Shown here one piece after another: positions 6,652-10,555 of a stretch of DNA of 10,555 nucleotides (positions are counted from its first letter, which is position 1; every line of letters begins with the position of its first letter). The notes below the pieces were generated by a model, which made no database searches, had not been told where the DNA came from, and worked only from the letters and a program-made list of their open reading frames with translations. Location: positions 1 through 10,555 of the forward strand of contig CADBQZ010000105.1 in the NCBI GenBank assembly GCA_902796865.1. The letters run 5' to 3'. This stretch comes from an uncultured Ruminococcus sp. Its GTDB lineage: Bacteria; Bacillota; Clostridia; Oscillospirales; Ruminococcaceae. The translations under genes and the position numbers were made by a program.

Positions 6652-7497
6652 TCAGAAATCTGCTTCATCCGGGTCAAATCCTGAACCTCCGAAATATTCC
6701 ATAGCATTGATAGCAGCCATATCATCATCAGTTATCTCAAAGCCGAACACATCAATATTCTGCTTTATGCGCTCAGGAGTCACCGACTTTGGCAGCGGTA
6801 TCTTGTCGTTTTGCAGACACCAGCGGACACAAAGCTGTGCTACAGATACGCCATACTTGCCGGCAACTTCTTTAAGAGTTTCGTTCTGAAGCATTTTTCC
6901 AGTTCCAAGCGGTCCCCATGCTTCAACAACTATATCATTCTTACGACAGAAATCTACAGTTTCCTCCTGCATAAATCCGGGATGGAACTCGATCTGGTCT
7001 ATCATCGGTTTTATCTCACAATCTTCAATAAGAGCTTCAAGATGATGTTTTTTGAAATTGCTGACACCTATTGCTTTTATCCTGCCCTGCTTGTAAAGAC
7101 ACTCAAACGCTCTCCATGTGTCAGCATTAAGCTCACGGCAATTAGGAAACTGCTTTTTGTTTGCCGGCCAGTGTATAAGATACAGATCAAGATATTCAAG
7201 CTGCAGATCGGAAAGTGTTTTCTCAAAGGCGGCTATAGTCTTATCGTATCCTCGTTCAGCATTCCACAGCTTACTCGTTATAAATAGTTTGCTCCTGTCT
7301 GCATCTGATTCTTTCAAAGCTTTGCCGACACTTTTTTCATTTCCGTAAATCGCAGCACAGTCTATATGTATATAACCGTCTTTTAAAGCTTCCTTTACAG
7401 CGGATACCGCAGTTATGCCGTCCGGTGTCTGCCATGTGCCAAATCCTATGGACGGTATCTCATAACCATTTGCAAGCTTTACTGTTTTATTAAGCAT
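6652..7497 (-). CDS. Aldo/keto reductase (AKR family)
   Basis: NAD(P)H-dependent reductase of 281 residues that should fold as a TIM barrel in the cytosol and reduce aldehydes or ketones to alcohols. The catalytic tetrad is intact: D46 and Y51 in HIDCAAIYGNE, K76 in ITSKLW, H109 in LIHWP. The cofactor site IPLPKSVTPERI (about 233-244), with K237, S238 and R243, favours NADPH. The length and GFGTWQ start are those of prokaryotic AKRs such as 2,5-diketo-D-gluconate and glyoxal reductases; the substrate cannot be read from the sequence. Cys47 replaces the more usual Thr or Ser beside the catalytic Asp. GGAGGT precedes the ATG. The tautomerase gene ends 52 bases upstream with no terminator between, so the two probably share one mRNA, ended by the hairpin at 6594-6622. 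Confidence 0.93.
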   Translation of the reverse strand: MLNKTVKLANGYEIPSIGFGTWQTPDGITAVSAVKEALKDGYIHIDCAAIYGNEKSVGKALKESDADRSKLFITSKLWNAERGYDKTIAAFEKTLSDLQLEYLDLYLIHWPANKKQFPNCRELNADTWRAFECLYKQGRIKAIGVSNFKKHHLEALIEDCEIKPMIDQIEFHPGFMQEETVDFCRKNDIVVEAWGPLGTGKMLQNETLKEVAGKYGVSVAQLCVRWCLQNDKIPLPKSVTPERIKQNIDVFGFEITDDDMAAINAMEYFGGSGFDPDEADF

Positions 7498-7549
7498 AAT
7501 TATACCTCCGCATGATCTCTTATGTCTGCAAAAATCTAAATAATCTTTA

Positions 7550-7891
7550 TCAGAAATTTGAACCGTTCCAGCCCCAGTTCTCTATCTCAGTATACTTGAC
7601 ATATATTCTTGATTGTTCTATCGAAAGCTGTTCGCTTATGGTACTGCATATCTCAGCTGTAAGCTTGTCATAAGCACTTCTCTGTGCTCCGCCGTAAATG
7701 CTCACGTCTACCATTGCAGCAGGAGCGTTGTCGCCCTTGAAGTAAAGTATCTGTTCGGGTTCTATGCCGACCATGAGCCAGCTCTCAGACTTGCCGAGGA
7801 TAGCTGTGATAGCCTGTCCCATTGCAGATTTAATGGCTGTTTCCTGATCTTTGGAAACTGTTGTGTTAGTCTTGATATTAATAAATGGCAT
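7550..7891 (-). CDS. MIF-family tautomerase (macrophage migration inhibitory factor homologue)
   Basis: A 113-residue member of the tautomerase superfamily, MIF branch. These form trimers and use the amino-terminal proline, exposed after Met removal, as catalytic base for keto-enol tautomerisation. Pro2 is present in MPFINIKTNT, and Lys34, Ile65 (in SIYGGAQ) and Tyr97 (in RIYVKY) align by eye with active-site Lys32, Ile64 and Tyr95 of human MIF. The C-terminus NWGWNGSNF closely resembles the human NVGWNNSTF ending. Human Asn97 is a lysine here (Lys99), and the human CALC redox motif is absent (around PAAMVD). The length is that of eukaryotic MIF, longer than the roughly 60-75-residue 4-oxalocrotonate tautomerases. 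AAGGAG lies about ten bases before the ATG. It appears to lead a two-gene operon with the aldo/keto reductase. The natural substrate is unknown. Confidence 0.92.
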   Translation of the reverse strand: MPFINIKTNTTVSKDQETAIKSAMGQAITAILGKSESWLMVGIEPEQILYFKGDNAPAAMVDVSIYGGAQRSAYDKLTAEICSTISEQLSIEQSRIYVKYTEIENWGWNGSNF

Positions 7892-7941
7892 TTTATATTT
7901 TCTCCTTTTACTATTTTTATATGCTTTATCAATGTCTGCTC

Positions 7942-7964
7942 AACAACTGTTAAAAACAGCTGTT
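7942..7964 (-). promoter_or_regulatory. Inverted repeat in the tautomerase leader
   Basis: AACAACTGTT (7942-7951) and AACAGCTGTT (7955-7964) pair across three bases; in the minus-strand RNA the single mismatch becomes a G-U wobble, giving a 10-bp stem almost at the predicted 5' end. It could stabilise the mRNA or act as an operator just downstream of the start site. No U-tract follows, so it is not a terminator. Confidence 0.5.
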
Positions 7965-7976
7965 AAGAATAAATTA

Positions 7977-8005
7977 ATTATAACACACTAATCTGAAAAA
8001 AGCAA
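7977..8005 (-). promoter_or_regulatory. Promoter of the tautomerase operon
   Basis: Minus-strand TATAAT (7982-7977) preceded by an extended -10 TG, and a weak -35 TTGCTT (8005-8000) with a 17-base spacer. The predicted start near 7970 is about 80 bases before the tautomerase ATG. The perfect extended -10 compensates for the poor -35. Confidence 0.7.
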
Positions 8006-8067
8006 TAGTACAGATTCTAAGCCTCGCAGAAATCAATCAAGTTTTAATAGAATGCTTGATTTTTGAT

Positions 8068-8096
8068 GTATTTTTTATATGTTAAAGTCAATAATA
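8068..8096 (+). promoter_or_regulatory. Possible forespore-type (SigF/SigG) promoter of sigG
   Basis: GTATT (8068-8072), 17 bases, AATAATA (8090-8096). Against the SigG consensus (GHATR, CATWMTA) each box has one mismatch. No good sigma-A promoter is seen here, which suits a gene expressed only in the forespore. The region is very AT-rich, so the match is only suggestive. Confidence 0.35.
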
Positions 8097-8107
8097 TATA
8101 TGAAAAA

Positions 8108-8150
8108 ACACGGAAGCATTAATATCACAAAATGATACTATGCGCCGTGT
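8108..8150 (+). promoter_or_regulatory. Long-range hairpin before the sigG start
   Basis: ACACGG (8108-8113) is complementary to CCGTGT (8145-8150), with a 31-base AT-rich loop, ending just before the GAGGT ribosome binding site. It could affect sigG translation. Six base pairs over this distance may be chance. Confidence 0.3.
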
Positions 8151-8169
8151 ATATGGTGAGGTATTGGCT

Positions 8170-8943
8170 ATGTCATATAATAAAGTGGTTATTTCCGGTA
8201 TCAATACATCAAATCTGACAGTATTAAAAGAAAACGAAAAGATAGAGCTTCTGAGAGAAATACAGAAAACAGGGAGCAAAGAGGCTAAAGACAAGCTTAT
8301 CAAAGGAAATCTAAGACTTGTGCTAAGTGTGATACAAAAATTCACCAATCGAGGAGAAGATATAGATGACCTCTTCCAGATAGGCGTGGTAGGTCTTATA
8401 AAAGCAATAAACAATTTTGACCTTACTAAAGAAGTACGATTTTCGACCTATTGTGTTCCGATGATAGCCGGTGAACTAAGGCGCTATCTTCGTGACTACG
8501 GACAGATAAAAGTGAGCCGTTCAATGAAAGACCTTGCATATAAGGCCATGCAGGCAAGGGAAAAACTCACGGTGGCTAATCAGCGTGAACCTAAAATAGA
8601 AGAAATAGCAAAAGAGATAAACTCAAAGCCGTCTGATGTAGTACTGGCACTCGAAAGTGTCGCAGACCCTGTATCACTTTATGAACCTGTATATTCCGAT
8701 TCGGGAGATACATTGTATGTGCTTGATCAGATAGGAGACAAAAACGATGTGGAAAGCTGGATCGATGAGCTTTCTCTCAGAGAAACTATCCGTTCTTTAG
8801 GTGCAAGAGAAAAAAATATCATCTATCTGAGATTCTTTCAAGGGAAAACGCAGGTAGAAGTTGCCGGGGAAATAGGCATTTCTCAGGCGCAGGTGTCACG
8901 CCTTGAAAAAGGAGCACTTGCAAAAATCAAAGGGAAAAGTTAG
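8170..8943 (+). CDS. sigG: RNA polymerase sporulation sigma factor SigG
   Basis: Sigma-70 family factor of 257 residues (B. subtilis SigG has 260) that directs late gene expression in the forespore. The N-terminus MSYNKVVISGINTSNLTVL parallels the characteristic SigG N-terminus of B. subtilis. Region 2 is at about 36-106 (GNLRLVLSVIQKF, DDLFQIGVVGLIKAINNFD, FSTYCVPMIAGELRRYLRD), region 3 at about 115-190 (VSRSMKDLAYKA, DPVSLYEPVY) and region 4 at about 205-253, with the helix-turn-helix GKTQVEVAGEIGISQAQVSR. An in-frame ATG exists at 8140, but the protein similarity begins at 8170 and GAGGT at 8158-8162 sits seven bases before it. In Bacillus sigG follows spoIIGA-sigE; here it stands alone, with its own terminator, between the tautomerase and trp operons. 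The closest alternative is SigF, but the N-terminal motif favours SigG. Confidence 0.94.
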   Translation: MSYNKVVISGINTSNLTVLKENEKIELLREIQKTGSKEAKDKLIKGNLRLVLSVIQKFTNRGEDIDDLFQIGVVGLIKAINNFDLTKEVRFSTYCVPMIAGELRRYLRDYGQIKVSRSMKDLAYKAMQAREKLTVANQREPKIEEIAKEINSKPSDVVLALESVADPVSLYEPVYSDSGDTLYVLDQIGDKNDVESWIDELSLRETIRSLGAREKNIIYLRFFQGKTQVEVAGEIGISQAQVSRLEKGALAKIKGKS

Positions 8944-8978
8944 TACAATACCGCCCCTGTTTGCGGTATTGTATTTTT
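8944..8978 (+). terminator. sigG terminator
   Basis: Eleven-bp perfect stem TACAATACCGC (8944-8954) with GCGGTATTGTA (8963-8973), an eight-base loop, then five Ts. It begins at the base after the sigG stop codon. Confidence 0.92.
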
Positions 8979-9012
8979 CGATTCAAAGCATTATTAGCTT
9001 ACAGCTTTTGCA

Positions 9013-9044
9013 TAAAAAACCGGTCTGAATTTTCTCAGACCGGT
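9013..9044 (-). terminator. trp operon terminator
   Basis: Ten-bp perfect stem ACCGGTCTGA (9019-9028) with TCAGACCGGT (9035-9044), six-base loop, and a run of six Ts next on the minus strand. It starts eight bases after the trpA stop and marks the end of the trp operon, convergent with the sigG terminator. Confidence 0.92.
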
Positions 9045-9051
9045 GTGATTT

Positions 9052-9828
9052 TTATTTTCCGATTACTCCGTCTTTCATCTGCCTTACATACTCTCCTACA
9101 TACTTTGGAGAATCCTTGCCGTACTTTTCTATGATACGGATTATCGCAGAACCTACGATAGCTCCGTCAGATACGGAAGCCATTTTTCCTGCCTGTTCTG
9201 GAGTGGATATACCAAATCCCACAGCACATGGAGTATCAGTACTCTCACGGATAACCTTTACGATAGAAGCTATATCAGTTTTTATCTCACTTCTTACACC
9301 TGTAACACCAAGGCTCGATACAATATATATGAAACCGTCTGCTTCCTTTGCGATCATCGCTATCCTCTGATGAGATGTCGGAGCAATGAGCGGTATCAAT
9401 GCCACATCATACTTTTTGCATATTGGCTGGAACTCGTCTTTTTCCTCAAACGGAAGATCAGGAAGTATCATGCCGTCAATGCCGACCTCGCTGCATCTTG
9501 AAATGAATTTTTCAGCGCCGTATGAAAAAACCACGTTTGCATATGTCATGAACACAAGCGGAATACTTACTTCTTTTCTTATACGCTCCACAAGCTCAAA
9601 AACCTTGTCGGTAGTAGTACCGGCTTTCAGCGCACGTATATTCGCTCCTTGTATAGTCGGTCCCTCTGCGGTAGGGTCTGAAAAAGGTATTCCAAGCTCG
9701 ATAAGATCGGCTCCGTTTTCCGCAGCAGCCTTGACATTTTCCAAGGTCGTGTCAAGATCAGGGTCTCCGCAGGTTATAAAGGGTATGAACGCCTTGCCGT
9801 TTTCAAAGGCTTTTCTTATATTATTCAT
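9052..9828 (-). CDS. trpA: Tryptophan synthase alpha subunit
   Basis: TrpA cleaves indole-3-glycerol phosphate to indole and glyceraldehyde 3-phosphate and channels the indole to TrpB in the alpha2-beta2 cytosolic complex, the last step of tryptophan synthesis. The 258-residue TIM barrel is close to the usual 260-270. Motifs: [11 protein letters not shown] (14-24), [19 protein letters not shown] (42-60), the phosphate-binding GFGIST and the late GSAIIRIIE. Glu44 matches catalytic E. coli Glu49. The partner catalytic residue, Asp60 in E. coli, is Glu55 here (TAEGP rather than LADGP), a conservative variant that I believe also occurs in other Firmicutes. Its ATG overlaps the trpB stop by eight bases (ATGAATAA), and GGGGAGG six bases upstream lies inside the trpB 3' end, so the two are translationally coupled. 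A terminator follows directly. Confidence 0.97.
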   Translation of the reverse strand: MNNIRKAFENGKAFIPFITCGDPDLDTTLENVKAAAENGADLIELGIPFSDPTAEGPTIQGANIRALKAGTTTDKVFELVERIRKEVSIPLVFMTYANVVFSYGAEKFISRCSEVGIDGMILPDLPFEEKDEFQPICKKYDVALIPLIAPTSHQRIAMIAKEADGFIYIVSSLGVTGVRSEIKTDIASIVKVIRESTDTPCAVGFGISTPEQAGKMASVSDGAIVGSAIIRIIEKYGKDSPKYVGEYVRQMKDGVIGK

Positions 9829-10555
9829 GTATATCCTCCCCTCTGTATCGTGCTATAGATGCACAGTCCTTGTCTCCCCTGCCGGAGATGGTTATTATCA
9901 TTATCTTATCTTTGTCCATTGTCGGTGCGAGCTTCATAGCATATGCAACAGCGTGAGCCGATTCGATAGCCGGGATAATACCCTCAGTCCTCGAAAGGAA
10001 TTCAAAAGCTTCTACCGCTTCATCATCTGTTACCGGAACATACTCAGCACGTCCTATATCATGAAGGTATGCGTGTTCCGGACCTATTCCCGGATAGTCT
10101 AGACCTGCCGAGATCGAGTAAACAGGTGCTATCTGTCCATACTCGTCCTGACAGAAATATGATTTCATTCCATGGAATATACCAAGACTTCCTGTATTTA
10201 CAGTCGCTGCAGTCTCAAACGTGTCGATACCTCTTCCGGCCGCCTCGCAGCCGATAAGCTTTACGTCTTTATCATTTATATAATGATAAAAGCTTCCTAT
10301 CGCATTTGATCCGCCGCCGACACAGGCTATAACTGCATTAGGAAGTCTTCCTTCCTTTTCAAGTATCTGTGCTCTTGATTCTCTTGATATTACTGCCTGA
10401 AAATCACGCACGATAGTCGGGAACGGGTGCGGACCCATTACTGAACCTAAACAATAGTGAGTATCTGAGATCCTCGATGTCCATTCTCTCATTGCTTCTG
10501 AAACTGCATCTTTAAGAGTAGCTGTGCCGTTCTTTACAGGTATTACCTCTGCACC
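9821..10555 (-). CDS. trpB: Tryptophan synthase beta subunit (5' end outside window)
   Basis: TrpB uses pyridoxal phosphate to condense indole with serine into tryptophan. The C-terminal 244 residues are present of an expected 390-400; the frame is open to the window edge, so the Met near 10492 is internal. Visible motifs: [13 protein letters not shown], the PLP-phosphate loop GGGSNAIG, the segment [12 protein letters not shown] with the glutamate equivalent to E. coli Glu350, and SGRGDKD near the C-terminus, whose serine contacts the PLP ring nitrogen. The PLP-binding lysine lies in the missing part. The sequence is of the classical TrpB1 type that partners TrpA, which follows with an eight-base overlap. 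Upstream trp genes are expected beyond the edge. Confidence 0.97.
   Translation of the reverse strand, partial: GAEVIPVKNGTATLKDAVSEAMREWTSRISDTHYCLGSVMGPHPFPTIVRDFQAVISRESRAQILEKEGRLPNAVIACVGGGSNAIGSFYHYINDKDVKLIGCEAAGRGIDTFETAATVNTGSLGIFHGMKSYFCQDEYGQIAPVYSISAGLDYPGIGPEHAYLHDIGRAEYVPVTDDEAVEAFEFLSRTEGIIPAIESAHAVAYAMKLAPTMDKDKIMIITISGRGDKDCASIARYRGEDIHE

Noticed and set aside
7498..7549. A separate promoter or terminator between the tautomerase and aldo/keto reductase genes
   Set aside because: No hairpin with a U-tract and no credible -35/-10 pair is present in the 52 bases.
8028..8065. Inverted repeat ATCAAG ... CTTGAT near 8030-8060
   Set aside because: Only six base pairs with a 13-base loop in very AT-rich DNA and not placed at a gene end; too weak to call.
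8140..8169. Upstream in-frame ATG as the sigG start, adding ten residues
   Set aside because: SigG similarity starts at the ATG at 8170, and GAGGT is correctly spaced for that codon; the upstream ATG sits in the hairpin loop without a ribosome binding site.
9821..10492. Treating the trpB segment as a short protein starting at 10492
   Set aside because: The frame stays open to the window edge with clear TrpB sequence before that Met; the gene is cut by the window, not truncated.
1..10555. CRISPR arrays, tRNA or rRNA genes, insertion sequences, phage genes
   Set aside because: No regularly spaced repeats, no tRNA-like gap, no transposase or integrase, and almost all sequence is occupied by core genes and their regulatory sites.

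Overview
The window reads as a sporulating, moderately AT-rich Gram-positive anaerobe of the class Clostridia; a Ruminococcus-like gut organism (Oscillospiraceae) is my best guess from the general look of the proteins, and I could not run a search. Support for a low-GC Gram-positive comes from strong AGGAGG-type ribosome binding sites, textbook TTGACA-17-TATAAT promoters, compact GC-stem/U-tract terminators, a RpoB of Gram-positive type and a forespore sigma factor of the SigG family.

Layout. (1) 1-3307, minus strand: rpoB, lacking its 3' end. (2) 3308-3658: the rpoB promoter and leader region. It holds a perfect sigma-A promoter for rpoB, a second weaker one, an oppositely oriented extended -10 promoter that faces it, and a perfect bidirectional terminator. 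No ribosomal protein gene precedes rpoB here. (3) 3659-6536, minus strand: a copper-homeostasis operon, csoR-copA, driven by a consensus promoter with two CsoR-type palindromes. The CopA ATPase carries a C-terminal HMA domain that begins at an in-frame ATG with its own strong ribosome binding site, so the locus may also make a free 69-residue CopZ chaperone. (4) 6594-7982, minus strand: a short operon with a MIF-family tautomerase followed by an aldo/keto reductase and a terminator. (5) 8068-8978, plus strand: sigG with its own terminator, transcribed divergently from the tautomerase operon. (6) 9013-10555, minus strand: the end of a tryptophan operon, trpB (5' end outside the window) overlapping trpA, then a terminator convergent with sigG.

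How the genes work together. CsoR senses Cu(I) and should release the csoR-copA promoter; CopA exports Cu(I), and CopZ, fused or free, would hand copper to it. TrpB and TrpA form tryptophan synthase. SigG directs late forespore transcription. RpoB is the core RNA polymerase subunit and carries wild-type residues at the main rifampicin-resistance positions.

Most of the window is core-genome content. The points most worth testing are the internal copZ start inside copA, the face-to-face promoters upstream of rpoB with a possible small RNA of about 130 nt, and the MIF homologue in an operon with an aldo/keto reductase.
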